Source: Gammaproteobacteria bacterium (GTDB lineage: Bacteria; Pseudomonadota; Gammaproteobacteria; HK1). Taken from it: a DNA stretch of 64,000 bases. Positions 46,562 to 55,544 of this stretch are shown in pieces. The stretch spans positions 2,404,001-2,468,000 of the forward strand of contig WLWT01000001.1 in the NCBI GenBank assembly GCA_012103455.1, in the 5' to 3' direction. Position numbers and translations under genes: made by a program. The notes beneath the pieces were generated by a model, which saw only the letters and a list, made by a program, of their open reading frames with translations, had not been told where the DNA came from and ran no database searches. How positions within the stretch are numbered: position 1 is the stretch's first letter; every line of letters begins with the position of its first letter.

Positions 46562-47940
46562 GCAAGGTGAGCCGAGCCCTGGCTAATCGAAGCGCGGCCA
46601 ATCGGGTGTTACTGGCAGTCGAGGACGATCCAGGGTTGCAAAACCAGCTTAAATGGTGTTTCGAGGATTATCAGGTGCACGTGTCAGGCGATCGGGAGAC
46701 AGCGGTCAATCAGGTGCGCCGGTTGGAGCCGGCCGTAGTGACCCTTGATTTGGGCCTGCCTCCTGATCCGGCCAATGCCTCCGAGGGGTTGGCGACGTTA
46801 CAGCAGATTCTCTCAATGGCGCCAAGCACCAAGGTGATTGTGATTACTGGTAATGACGATCGTGAAGATGCGGTACGTGCCGTGGCGCTGGGTGCATACG
46901 ACTTTTATCAAAAACCCGTAGATCCCGAGATCTTGAGTCTGATCGTCGATCGGGCCTATCGGGTGCACGAGCTGGAGCAGGAAAACAAACGTCTCGCAGA
47001 GAGCGCGCAGGCGACCCCCCTGGCCGGCATCATCGCGGCTAGTCCCGAGATGACCAAGGTGTGCCGGACGGTGGAGAAGGTGGCGCCTACCGATGTCAGC
47101 GTTTTACTACTGGGCGAGAGTGGTACGGGCAAGGAGGTTTTGACGCGGGCGTTGCACGCTATGAGCCGGCGCAAGCGCAAGCGTTTGGTGGCGATCAACT
47201 GCGCAGCGATTCCGGAGAACTTACTGGAAAGTGAACTGTTCGGCTACGAACGGGGCGCGTTCACCGGCGCCAACAAACAGACTATAGGCAAGATCGAGTA
47301 CGCTGACGGAGGCACTCTTTTTCTCGATGAGATAGGCGATTTGCCGCAGCCTCTACAGGCCAAGTTGTTGCGCTTCCTACAGGAACGCACTATAGAGCGG
47401 GTCGGCGGGCGCGAGGAGATTGCGGTGGACGTGCGGGTGGTGTGCGCTACCCATCAAGATCTCTACGGACGCATTAAAGAGGGTGCTTTCAGAGAGGATC
47501 TGTTCTACCGCATCAGCGAGATTACGGTGACTATTCCCGCCTTGCGTGAGCGTAGCGGCGATGCCTTGCTGTTGGCGCGGGCGCTCCTTAAACGCTACGC
47601 CGAAGAGCACGGGCGCAATCTGCGCGGTCTTGCCGATGACGCGATGGAGGCAGTGCAAGCATATCCCTGGCCGGGTAACGCCCGCGAACTCGAGAACCGG
47701 ATGAAACGTGCCGTGATTATGGCCGAAGGCAATGTGGTGACAGCGGAGGATTTGGAGCTAGAGGACACTGAAGGCCGGCCGGTGGTCTTCAATTTGCGGC
47801 AAGTGCGTGAAGAGGCGGAACGCGAGGCCATTAAGCGGGCACTGGTCTTTGCCGATCAAAAAGTGGCGCAAGCAGCCGAGATGTTAGGGGTAAGCCGCCC
47901 GACGCTCTATGACTTGATCGAAAAGTACGGCCTCAAGTGA
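46558..47940 (+). CDS. prsR: XrtA/PEP-CTERM system sigma-54 response regulator PrsR
   Basis: This NtrC-type regulator has a receiver domain (~17-130, AVEDDPG acidic pair, phospho-Asp in TLDLGLPPDP, KPVDPE Lys), a sigma-54-interacting AAA+ domain (~155-385: Walker A GESGTGKE, GAFTGA loop, Walker B GGTLFLDEIGD, arginine-finger segment) and a Fis-type helix-turn-helix at the end (VAQAAEMLGVSRPTLYDLIEKY). It should activate sigma-54 promoters of EPS or PEP-CTERM genes when phosphorylated by PrsK. The TTG at 46558 overlaps the prsK stop; a GTG 9 bases further is an alternative. Confidence 0.94.
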   Translation: MSKVSRALANRSAANRVLLAVEDDPGLQNQLKWCFEDYQVHVSGDRETAVNQVRRLEPAVVTLDLGLPPDPANASEGLATLQQILSMAPSTKVIVITGNDDREDAVRAVALGAYDFYQKPVDPEILSLIVDRAYRVHELEQENKRLAESAQATPLAGIIAASPEMTKVCRTVEKVAPTDVSVLLLGESGTGKEVLTRALHAMSRRKRKRLVAINCAAIPENLLESELFGYERGAFTGANKQTIGKIEYADGGTLFLDEIGDLPQPLQAKLLRFLQERTIERVGGREEIAVDVRVVCATHQDLYGRIKEGAFREDLFYRISEITVTIPALRERSGDALLLARALLKRYAEEHGRNLRGLADDAMEAVQAYPWPGNARELENRMKRAVIMAEGNVVTAEDLELEDTEGRPVVFNLRQVREEAEREAIKRALVFADQKVAQAAEMLGVSRPTLYDLIEKYGLK

Positions 47941-48281
47941 ATACGATTGCGGTGAGTTCGAATGGCAGTAATGGCAGTTAGCGGGCCCGTCCAATGCCGC
48001 AACCGGTGACATTCGACACTTAAGAAGTTGCTGGAATATTGGTACACAACTACCTACCACCCCTAATTCTTCAGGAAAGTTTTTGTGTGCTTTTACGTGG
48101 ACATAGTCAGGTGGAACGGCCTAGAATCTTCGACTGCGAGGCATACAGTGCCCACAAGAAGATGTAAGAGGACGGAAAGCGCGCCGCGGAGTAGGAAGCA
48201 GCAAGAGGGCCAAGCGGTTGAGGTCTCCCTTATCTCATGCGATCTCTGTCGACAGTGACTTTCCTATCGTGGAGAAGAGTA
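47941..48281. other. Intergenic region before the EPS export genes
   Basis: This 340-base gap separates prsR from the export gene block and probably contains the promoter for the latter. I found no convincing sigma-54 -24/-12 pair (GG-N10-GC) and no clear terminator by eye. A GGAG ribosome-binding site precedes the ATG at 48282. Confidence 0.5.
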
Positions 48282-48893
48282 ATGAGCGTATTCAGGGTGG
48301 TGCTAGCCGGTGTGTGGGTTGCTTTGCTGACGGCTTGTGAGTCGGTAGGGCCGGACGCGGATACCTTGGCAGTGGAGGTGCCGCAAGATTACAACTACAT
48401 CATCGGTCCGGGCGACAACCTCAATATCTTCGTCTGGCGTAATCCCGAACTTACGCAAACCGTCCCCGTGCGCCCAGATGGGCGCCTCTCGGTTCCTCTG
48501 GTGGAGGACCTGCAGGCGAGTGGCAAGACTGCCACCGAACTCGCGCGGGAGGTGGAGGAAATTCTCTCTCAATACATACGCGAGCCGTTGGTGACGGTCA
48601 TCGTCCAGGACTTCGCCGGCGTCTATGACGAACAGATCCGCGTTGTAGGTGAAGCGGCGGAGCCACGGGCGCTTACCTACAGCAGGAATATGACCATTCT
48701 TGATGTGATGATTGCGGTCGGTGGGTTGACGGAATTCGCCGACGGCAACCAAGCCAGGCTAGTGCGGCGCACCGGGGACAGTAGCAGTCAATACCGGGTG
48801 CGCCTGGAAGATCTGCTAAAAGACGGCGATATTTCAGCCAATGTGCCGGTGGCTCCAGGGGATGTGGTGATCATCCCCGAGGCCTGGTTTTAG
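48282..48893 (+). CDS. XrtA-associated polysaccharide export outer-membrane lipoprotein (Wza/EpsA-like)
   Basis: The product (about 203 residues) is a short Wza-like export protein. The start at 48282 gives a lipoprotein signal with lipobox LLTAC and a GGAG site 8 bases ahead; a frame-compatible ATG lies 45 bases upstream. The poly_export domain follows (YIIGPGDNLNIFVWRNPELT, VRPDGRLSVPLVEDLQASG), then an SLBB-like part (IRVVGEAAEPRALTY, ILDVMIAVGGLTEFA). It heads the block of export genes. Confidence 0.93.
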   Translation: MSVFRVVLAGVWVALLTACESVGPDADTLAVEVPQDYNYIIGPGDNLNIFVWRNPELTQTVPVRPDGRLSVPLVEDLQASGKTATELAREVEEILSQYIREPLVTVIVQDFAGVYDEQIRVVGEAAEPRALTYSRNMTILDVMIAVGGLTEFADGNQARLVRRTGDSSSQYRVRLEDLLKDGDISANVPVAPGDVVIIPEAWF

Positions 48894-48928
48894 TTGGTGC
48901 GGACCGTCCCCATACCTACGATGGTTCT

Positions 48929-50569
48929 ATGGCAACAGAAAACCCACTGATACAGATCCGCAACCATGCCAGGATGGCGTGGCGTTTTCGTTGGTTCGCA
49001 CTGATCGCCGCTGGACTAATCTGCGGTGCAGGGTGGGTTGGCGTAGCGGCGTTGCCGAACCAGTACGAAGTATCGACTCAGGTTTACTTGGATACTAAAT
49101 CGATGCTGCGGCCGGTGCTAAAAAACCTCGCTATCGCGCCGCAGGAACAGGAAACAGCGCGGCTCATCAGCCGCACGTTGCTGGTGAGGCCTAATCTAGA
49201 GGCGGTGGCCCGTAAAACCGATATGGATTTGGCTGTGACCACGCCTAAGGAATTCGAATTGCTTATCGGTAACTTAGCGAGCCGAATCGAAGTTGGAAGC
49301 ACCAAACGCAGTAATATTTTTCAGATCTCTTTCGAGGGTACCGATCCGAAGCAGACCTATAGAGTGGTGGAGGCTTTACTCAATATTTTCGTTGAACGTT
49401 CTCTTGGCGAGAGCAGGAGAGACACTAGCTCCACACGCCAATTCATCGAAGAGCAGATCAAGGAGTACGAAGCGCGTCTGTTGGCGGCCGAGACGCGGTT
49501 AAAGGAGTTCAAGCGGCAAAACGCCGGCCTGATGCCACGTGATGGCAAGACCTATTTTGCGCGTTTGGACGAACTGTCTACACGCGTGTCCGAGGCCAGT
49601 TTGCAGTTGTCCGAAGCAGCACGCCGCGTAAGCGCCATAGAAAAACAATTACAGGGCGTGCCTAAGGCGTTTAAGGCACCGGGCAGCACTGCGGCTGAAA
49701 AACTTCGCGCATCGACCGTGGATCCGCTGGTTGAGCGAATCTACGCTATGCGCCACCGGCTTGACGAACTGCTGGTGGTCTACAAGGCCAAACATCCGGA
49801 TGTAGTCGCGGCGCGTGGCATTTTGGAATCCTTGGAAGCGCAATACGAGGCCCAGCAAAAAGAGACTAAGGCAACCGAGTCGGCCGATACTGGCAAGGAA
49901 GAGGAGGAACTGGAAGAGGCTGTACCCAATCCCCTGCACCAGGAACTCACGGTGGCGCTTGGCAACGCGCAGGCGGAAATGGCGGCGATGCAAGCCCGTG
50001 TGGATGAGTACCTTCGGCGCCAAACCGAGTTGCGCAAACTGGTCGATACCGTTCCCAAGGTTGAAGCTGAATTGGCCCGGCTCAATCGTGATTACGACAT
50101 CGACAAGAAGAATTACGATGAACTGGTGCAGCGCCGCGAAGCGCTCAAAATTTCCGATGAGGCCAGCCAGACCACCGATGACATACGGTTCAACGTGATC
50201 GAACCACCGCGTGAGCCTATCGTACCCACAGGGCCTCACCGGATTATTTTGAGTGCCGGTGTGTTGGTAGTCGGGCTAGGTGCGGGCGTTGGGTTAGCGT
50301 TTCTCATCGGCTTACTGAAACCAGCGTTTTACGGCCGCGACGATTGTGAATCGATTACTCAGTTGCCAGTTCTGGGCGTGGTGTCGCGAGTGTGGACCCG
50401 TGGCGAACTGTTCCGCCACCGCATGGAAGTGGTGACCTTTGCACTCGGCTGTATCGCTCTGTTGGCCGTATGCGTCGGGGTCATCATAGTGCACCACTTT
50501 TATGTGGATATCTTCAGTGAGCTAAACGTCCTCGGACGTCTCGCGCAACTGAAAGAGCGCTTCTTGTGA
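48929..50569 (+). CDS. XrtA-system polysaccharide chain-length determinant (Wzz/GumC-like)
   Basis: The 546-residue protein is a polysaccharide co-polymerase. It has two membrane helices (about 17-38 and 430-455), a Wzz domain at the start (YEVSTQVYLDTKSMLRPVL), long periplasmic coiled coils (~165-400, including the Glu-rich KEEEELEEAV stretch) and the Pro-rich segment before the second helix (IEPPREPIVPTGP). One more helix lies near 505-525. The product works with the autokinase, which overlaps its stop by 4 bases. Confidence 0.92.
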   Translation: MATENPLIQIRNHARMAWRFRWFALIAAGLICGAGWVGVAALPNQYEVSTQVYLDTKSMLRPVLKNLAIAPQEQETARLISRTLLVRPNLEAVARKTDMDLAVTTPKEFELLIGNLASRIEVGSTKRSNIFQISFEGTDPKQTYRVVEALLNIFVERSLGESRRDTSSTRQFIEEQIKEYEARLLAAETRLKEFKRQNAGLMPRDGKTYFARLDELSTRVSEASLQLSEAARRVSAIEKQLQGVPKAFKAPGSTAAEKLRASTVDPLVERIYAMRHRLDELLVVYKAKHPDVVAARGILESLEAQYEAQQKETKATESADTGKEEEELEEAVPNPLHQELTVALGNAQAEMAAMQARVDEYLRRQTELRKLVDTVPKVEAELARLNRDYDIDKKNYDELVQRREALKISDEASQTTDDIRFNVIEPPREPIVPTGPHRIILSAGVLVVGLGAGVGLAFLIGLLKPAFYGRDDCESITQLPVLGVVSRVWTRGELFRHRMEVVTFALGCIALLAVCVGVIIVHHFYVDIFSELNVLGRLAQLKERFL

Positions 50570-51837
50570 GCATTATCGAAAAAGCGCTCGATAGACTGGA
50601 TGACGAGTCGAAGCGGCGACGCTCCAAGCATAGAACGAAAGACCAAGATGGCTTGGATCATGGGTCAAAAGATGATTTCGGCGAGGCCTTGGATAAGACG
50701 GATTTGCCGGGTGGAATGGATTGGTCCATTGAACCGCTGCCAGCTGATCCTTTAACGCGTGATCCGTCGAATTCCGCGCCGTTAGCGCCTGGACCTCCGG
50801 TTGCGCCAGCTTCAACGCAAGAGACAATGGCTGCTTGTGAGGCGCAGCCGGACGGCCGCATGGAATTTGAGCGCTCGGTGAATGAGAGCCCAGGGGAGCA
50901 AAGTTCTAGGCACCACGATTTGGGTGATGAGCAAGCGCGGCGCAGTAACGATGCGCCCACGGCGTTACGTTTGCCTACCGTTGACAGCGTCTCTCAACTC
51001 TTGGAAGAGCCCGCGTCTCGGTTGACGCCGCCCGCCGATGGGGCAGAAGACGAGCAACAATGCAAGCCACGCACCTTGTCACGGGAAATCGAGATCGATC
51101 TGAATCGACTGGGCGCCTCGGGTATGTTGACGCCCGCTAGTGACAAAACGGTGATGGCGGAACAGTTCCGCGCCATCAAGCGCCCGTTACTTTTGCAAGC
51201 GGCCGCTGAGGGTGCGGATAGGCGCGCCCTTACGAACCTAATCATGGTGGCCAGTTCGCTGCCCGACGAAGGGAAAACATCGGTCTCGATCAACTTGGCC
51301 ATGTCCATCGCCCAAGAACGGGACCGTACAGTGCTCTTGATGGATGCCGACGTGGTCAAGTCGGATGTCTCCAGCAACCTCGGCATTAAACCAGAGCTCG
51401 GTTTAACCGATCTGTTGGCGGACAACACCCTGACGGTACCTGAGGTGATGTTGCGCACCAACATCCCCAAACTTTCGGTTATTCCCGCCGGGCATTCGCA
51501 CCGAAACGTAACCGAATTGTTTGCCGGTGAGTATATGCGCGTGCTCATGGAGGAGTTCGCCAATAAGTATAGCGACCGCATCGTTATCATCGATTCGCCG
51601 CCGCTCTTAGCGGCCTCCGGCGCCAGTGTGTTAGCGGGATTGGCCGGTCAGATCGTGATGGTGGTGGAAGCTGTGAGAACCCCACAGCGGGCTGTTCTGG
51701 AGGCGCTGCGGATGTTAGGGCCCTTGGACAACGTCGGCTTGGTGTTGAATAAAGTTCGCGACACCCAGGGCGGCTACGGTTACGGCTACGGCTACGGCTA
51801 TGGCTACGGGCACGATTATGTGGTTAAGCCGCGTTAG
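50566..51837 (+). CDS. XrtA-associated tyrosine autokinase (BY-kinase)
   Basis: This 423-residue BY-kinase controls EPS polymerisation through phosphorylation of C-terminal tyrosines. The first ~200 residues are a hydrophilic, poorly conserved linker. The kinase has Walker A SSLPDEGKTS (~229-238), Walker A' LLMDADVVKS and Walker B VIIDSPPLL. The tail is GGYGYGYGYGYGYGHDY, a tyrosine cluster encoded by a GGCTAC-type hexamer repeat at about 51772-51810. The start GTG overlaps the upstream stop. Its 3' end overlaps the next gene's likely start. Confidence 0.93.
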   Translation: MSIIEKALDRLDDESKRRRSKHRTKDQDGLDHGSKDDFGEALDKTDLPGGMDWSIEPLPADPLTRDPSNSAPLAPGPPVAPASTQETMAACEAQPDGRMEFERSVNESPGEQSSRHHDLGDEQARRSNDAPTALRLPTVDSVSQLLEEPASRLTPPADGAEDEQQCKPRTLSREIEIDLNRLGASGMLTPASDKTVMAEQFRAIKRPLLLQAAAEGADRRALTNLIMVASSLPDEGKTSVSINLAMSIAQERDRTVLLMDADVVKSDVSSNLGIKPELGLTDLLADNTLTVPEVMLRTNIPKLSVIPAGHSHRNVTELFAGEYMRVLMEEFANKYSDRIVIIDSPPLLAASGASVLAGLAGQIVMVVEAVRTPQRAVLEALRMLGPLDNVGLVLNKVRDTQGGYGYGYGYGYGYGHDYVVKPR

Positions 51838-53287
51838 CTCGCTGCTCCTTCGGCGAATAGCCGGCGCAGGGCAGGTGGCCGGCACGGTTGTTATAGCGAG
51901 TTGCACTTGCGTTTGGGCAGGTGACTGGACGCTCACCCCCCGGTTCAATGTGGAAGAGACGTTTACGGACAATGTCGCTCTAGCCGGGCCCGGCCGCGAG
52001 CGTCACGAATTCATCACCAGTGTAGAGCCCGGGCTGTCGGTACGGGGCGAAGGCAAGAGATTGCAGTTCAATCTCGAATACAACATGGAGGTGCTGGTTT
52101 ACCAGCGCGATGCGACGCCCAATGCGATCAATCAACAACTGCAAAGCGACGCTAGCGCGGAACTGTTGGAGAAGGTCGCTTTTGTCGATTTGAGGGCCAC
52201 CCGCTCGCAACAAAACGCCAACTCCTTTGTCCGTACCGCGGCGGATAACCTGTCGGCAACCGGCAACTCATCGGAGGTGACCACCTACCGTATAAGCCCG
52301 TATGCTCGCCATCATCTAGGCGATTTTGCGGACGCCGAGTTGCGCTACACCATCGACGGCGTTACCAACGAAAGCAACGGCGCCAGGAACACCAGCAGGT
52401 CGGCTACCAGCGCTCTTACGTTGACCAGTGGCGCTCATTTTTCCCGGGCGAAATGGCGTATAGACTATTCCCGCCAACGGGTCATCAACTTGAGTGGCTC
52501 TATCAACCGGTTCAGGCGGGTGCAAGGAGAATTACGCTATCGGTTCAGCCGGCGCTACGGTGCTTTGGTTAGGCTCGGCAAGGAGCGCAACGAATTTCCC
52601 TCCTCCCAGCCCTCTACCGGAAGCAATTATTGGAGCTTCGGTCTTACGTGGACGCCGAGCAGCCGAACGACGGTGGAAGGAGAGTACGGCAAGCGGTTCT
52701 TCGGTCATCGTTTCGGTCTCAACCTGTCGCACCGCACCAGGCGTACCCTATGGACTGCCTCATTTACCGAGCAACCGACCCAGTCGCGCCAACTGCAACT
52801 GGAACGGGTGCTGGTTCCGTTGCAAGATGCACTCGGTAATCCGGTGCCGGATCCGGCCACGGGGACACAGGTGGGGGTGCCCGTGGATACGGTCAACCCC
52901 ACGGACGAAGTGCTGGTGCGGTCCCGGTTTGACGGGGCGGTGGATTTGTTCGGGCGCAGGACCACCGGCAGAATTGCCATCTTCAGTGAAGCGCGGCGAT
53001 TTCAAGTAAGTGGTAATCTGATTACGGTTGACGGCACAACGTTCAATTTCAATCGCAGCCTGACACCTAAAGATACGCTGAGTATCATGGGGCTCTATCA
53101 AGTGCGCAAGAACCAGGCCACGAACCAAAAAGATGAACGGATGTCGATGAATATGCGTTATGCGCACAGTTTTGGTCCGGATTTTCGGGGCACAATTGGA
53201 TTCAATAAGGTTAAGCAGAACTCGAGTTCGGCCAATAATGAATTCGATGAACACCGGATGAGCATAGGGGTTTTGACCACCTTCTAA
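51818..53287 (+). CDS. XrtA-system-associated outer-membrane beta-barrel protein (TIGR03016-like)
   Basis: The protein has a signal peptide (cleavage near CVWA-GDW) and a repetitive beta-strand pattern to the end, for example LTPRFNVEETFTDNVALAG near the start and MSMNMRYAHSFGPDFRGTIGF near the C-terminus, with a final aromatic (TTF). This fits the TIGR03016 family found only in exosortase A EPS loci, possibly the outer-membrane EPS pore or a biofilm-type porin. The ATG at 51818 fits the signal peptide; another lies at 51800. It overlaps the kinase gene by 20 bases. Confidence 0.88.
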   Translation: MWLSRVSSLLLRRIAGAGQVAGTVVIASCTCVWAGDWTLTPRFNVEETFTDNVALAGPGRERHEFITSVEPGLSVRGEGKRLQFNLEYNMEVLVYQRDATPNAINQQLQSDASAELLEKVAFVDLRATRSQQNANSFVRTAADNLSATGNSSEVTTYRISPYARHHLGDFADAELRYTIDGVTNESNGARNTSRSATSALTLTSGAHFSRAKWRIDYSRQRVINLSGSINRFRRVQGELRYRFSRRYGALVRLGKERNEFPSSQPSTGSNYWSFGLTWTPSSRTTVEGEYGKRFFGHRFGLNLSHRTRRTLWTASFTEQPTQSRQLQLERVLVPLQDALGNPVPDPATGTQVGVPVDTVNPTDEVLVRSRFDGAVDLFGRRTTGRIAIFSEARRFQVSGNLITVDGTTFNFNRSLTPKDTLSIMGLYQVRKNQATNQKDERMSMNMRYAHSFGPDFRGTIGFNKVKQNSSSANNEFDEHRMSIGVLTTF

Positions 53288-53342
53288 TGCCAGGTCCGAG
53301 CACGATGCGCATTCAGGAGGCCCAAGAGGCGGTAAATAGCGG

Positions 53343-54491
53343 ATGTACGAGGACTTCTACAACTTTCGGGCAAAGCCGTTCCAACTCAGTCCTGATCCGC
53401 GCTTCTTCTTCAATAGCCGGGGACATAAGCGGGCGTTATCTTATCTGCGCTATGGTCTTCGCCAAGGTGAAGGCTTCATCATTATCACCGGTAACGTAGG
53501 TACGGGCAAAACAACGCTGGTGACAGCGTTGTTCAAGGCGCTCGAGCATGAGAACGTCGTCGCCGCGCAGGTGGTTACGACTAATCTGCAGGCCGACGAA
53601 TTGGTGAAGGTGGTGGCTATCGCTTTTGGCTTGGACACCGAGCAGGTTAGTAAAGCGATACTGCTACACAACTTGGAGACTTTTTTGCGCACCTGTGCCA
53701 TGGAGGGAAAGCGCGTTTTGTTGGTGGTAGATGAGGCGCAAGGGCTACCGAAGAAGTCCATCGAAGAGCTACGCATGCTGTCCAATTTTCACTATCAGGG
53801 CCGAGCGCTGCTACAAACATTCATGTTGGGACAGCGTGAGTTTCGCACCACCATGCGTTCGGAAGGCTTTGAACAGCTTCGCCAGCGCGTCATCGCTGCC
53901 TACCATTTGAAGCCACTCGATGAGCTAGAAACCAAGGGATATGTGATACACCGGCTGAAGACTGCCGGCTGGGAGGACAATCCTACGTTGGATGAGCGCA
54001 TTTTCAATGCCATCTATGACTTCACCGATGGTGTTCCGCGGCGGATTAACACCTTGTGCGATCGGCTGTTTCTCTACGGTGCGCTGGAGGAACTCACTCA
54101 CCTGGACTTGAACGATTTGCGCTCCGTGACCCTCGACATCATGGAAGAGCACGGGGCTACAACGCAAGAAATCCTGTGTATGGAACGGGGGGACGAGGGC
54201 GCTGATTTAGCCATATTCGGCAAAGAAGGAGGCGACGGCAACGGTGGCGGCTCACAAGACAGTGGCTCACAAGACAGTGCTGAGGCATTGCGGCGCCAAG
54301 AAGAGGAGCGCAAGGCCATTGAACGGCAAAACAGTGCTCGTCAAGACGATAAGAGGCTGAGTGCCATGGAGGCCTCGGTAGCCTCGTTAGCCACTGCTAT
54401 GCGTGAGGAGCTGTCACTGCTACGGCAAGCCTTGATGGCTCAGGCCGACAAGGAGCCGGACGATGACAAGGAGCCGGACGATGACAAGTAG
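53343..54491 (+). CDS. XrtA-system-associated AAA ATPase (TIGR03015, ExeA-like)
   Basis: The 382-residue protein starts with YEDFYNFRAKPFQLSPDPRFFF, typical of ExeA/GspA-type ATPases. Walker A GNVGTGKTTL is near 50-59 and Walker B LLVVDEAQGL near 125-134. A sensor region LMLGQREFRTT and winged helix PRRINTLCDRLFLYG follow. The C-terminal ~110 residues are charged and low-complexity, with two 15-base repeats (GSQDS) at 54249-54278 and two 18-base repeats (DKEPDD) at 54447-54482. In XrtA loci the ATPase is always near the autokinase; its exact task is unknown. Confidence 0.92.
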   Translation: MYEDFYNFRAKPFQLSPDPRFFFNSRGHKRALSYLRYGLRQGEGFIIITGNVGTGKTTLVTALFKALEHENVVAAQVVTTNLQADELVKVVAIAFGLDTEQVSKAILLHNLETFLRTCAMEGKRVLLVVDEAQGLPKKSIEELRMLSNFHYQGRALLQTFMLGQREFRTTMRSEGFEQLRQRVIAAYHLKPLDELETKGYVIHRLKTAGWEDNPTLDERIFNAIYDFTDGVPRRINTLCDRLFLYGALEELTHLDLNDLRSVTLDIMEEHGATTQEILCMERGDEGADLAIFGKEGGDGNGGGSQDSGSQDSAEALRRQEEERKAIERQNSARQDDKRLSAMEASVASLATAMREELSLLRQALMAQADKEPDDDKEPDDDK

Positions 54492-54525
54492 AGTAGAGGC
54501 GGAGAACTAGATATGGGCACTGCCC

Positions 54526-55413
54526 ATGAGTGATAAGAGCATCGTCAATGCGATGACTGTAGACGTTGAAGACTATTTTCAGGTATCGGCGTTTGAGTCC
54601 GCTATTAGCCGGGATGATTGGATCTCGTTGCCTTGCCGGGTGGAGCATAATGTAGACCGCATTTTGCAATTGTTCGATGGGCAGGGTGTTAAAGCGACCT
54701 TCTTCACTTTAGGGTGGATGGCTGAGCGGTATCCGAGCATGGTTCGGCGTATCGCTGAGTCGGGACACGAGGTGGGTTCCCATGGCTACTCTCATGTTCG
54801 TGCCACCGAGCAGACCTCCGCGCAATTTCGCGACGACGTCACCCGTACCAGGGTACTGCTACAAGATATCAGCGCACAGCCGATCAACGGCTACAGGGCC
54901 GCCAGTTTCTCCATTGGTGCCGGTAATCTTTGGACATTGGATGAACTGGCCGAAGCTGGATACCTCTACAGTTCCAGCATCAATCCGATATGTCATGACC
55001 TCTACGGTATGCCTAGAGCGCCGCGCTTTGCTTTTCAACCGGGACATCGCACGTTGCTGGAAGTTCCTATCACCACTATCCACATCGCTGGGCAAAATAT
55101 TCCTTGTGGCGGCGGCGGTTATTTCCGTTTATTGCCCTATCGGTATTTCAGATGGGCGCTGCGGCGGGTAAATTCGGATGATCGGGAAGCGGCAGTGTTC
55201 TATTTTCACCCCTGGGAGATCGATCCGGACCAGCCACGGCAGGAGAATATTTCACTTAAAATCCGCTTTCGCCACTACACTAATTTGCGGCACATGGAGC
55301 AGCGCTTAAAAAAGCTGCTGAGCGAATTTCGCTGGGGCCGCATGGATGAGGTGTTCTTAAAGCGGCAAAATGTGCCCGTAGTCGATCTGTTTGCGCAGGC
55401 GGCGGTGGGTTAA
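54526..55413 (+). CDS. XrtA-system polysaccharide deacetylase (NodB fold, DUF3473)
   Basis: The 295-residue enzyme should remove N-acetyl groups from the EPS or from a precursor. NodB motifs are MTVDVEDYFQVSAF (metal Asp) near residues 5-18, SGHEVGSHGYSH (two His) near 78-90, and GYRAASFSIG. The C-terminal DUF3473 segment includes FYFHPWEIDPDQPR and FRHYTNLRHMEQRLKKLL. Size and order match TIGR03006 proteins of exosortase A loci. No signal peptide is seen, so it probably acts in the cytoplasm. Confidence 0.93.
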   Translation: MSDKSIVNAMTVDVEDYFQVSAFESAISRDDWISLPCRVEHNVDRILQLFDGQGVKATFFTLGWMAERYPSMVRRIAESGHEVGSHGYSHVRATEQTSAQFRDDVTRTRVLLQDISAQPINGYRAASFSIGAGNLWTLDELAEAGYLYSSSINPICHDLYGMPRAPRFAFQPGHRTLLEVPITTIHIAGQNIPCGGGGYFRLLPYRYFRWALRRVNSDDREAAVFYFHPWEIDPDQPRQENISLKIRFRHYTNLRHMEQRLKKLLSEFRWGRMDEVFLKRQNVPVVDLFAQAAVG

Positions 55414-55443
55414 CGTAGCCGGCCGGACCGCTGGGCGCGAACG

Positions 55444-55527
55444 ATGATCGACAACATTTCCAAACTGCTGATGGTAGGGTTGACTCTCCTAGTGTTGTTT
55501 TATCACTGGAAGCACTCGGACGACTGA
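55444..55527 (+). CDS. Possible 27-residue single-helix membrane peptide
   Basis: A short frame, MIDNISKLLMVGLTLLVLFY plus a charged tail (HWKHSDD), lies between the deacetylase and ligase genes. It is predicted to form one membrane helix. There is no strong ribosome-binding site and no known family, so it may be chance. Confidence 0.3.
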   Translation: MIDNISKLLMVGLTLLVLFYHWKHSDD

Positions 55528-55544
55528 TCCGCTGCCACCCGACC

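Noticed and set aside
47941..48281. Sigma-54 promoter for the EPS export genes
   Set aside because: A PrsR target is expected here, but no GG-N10-GC pair of good quality was found.
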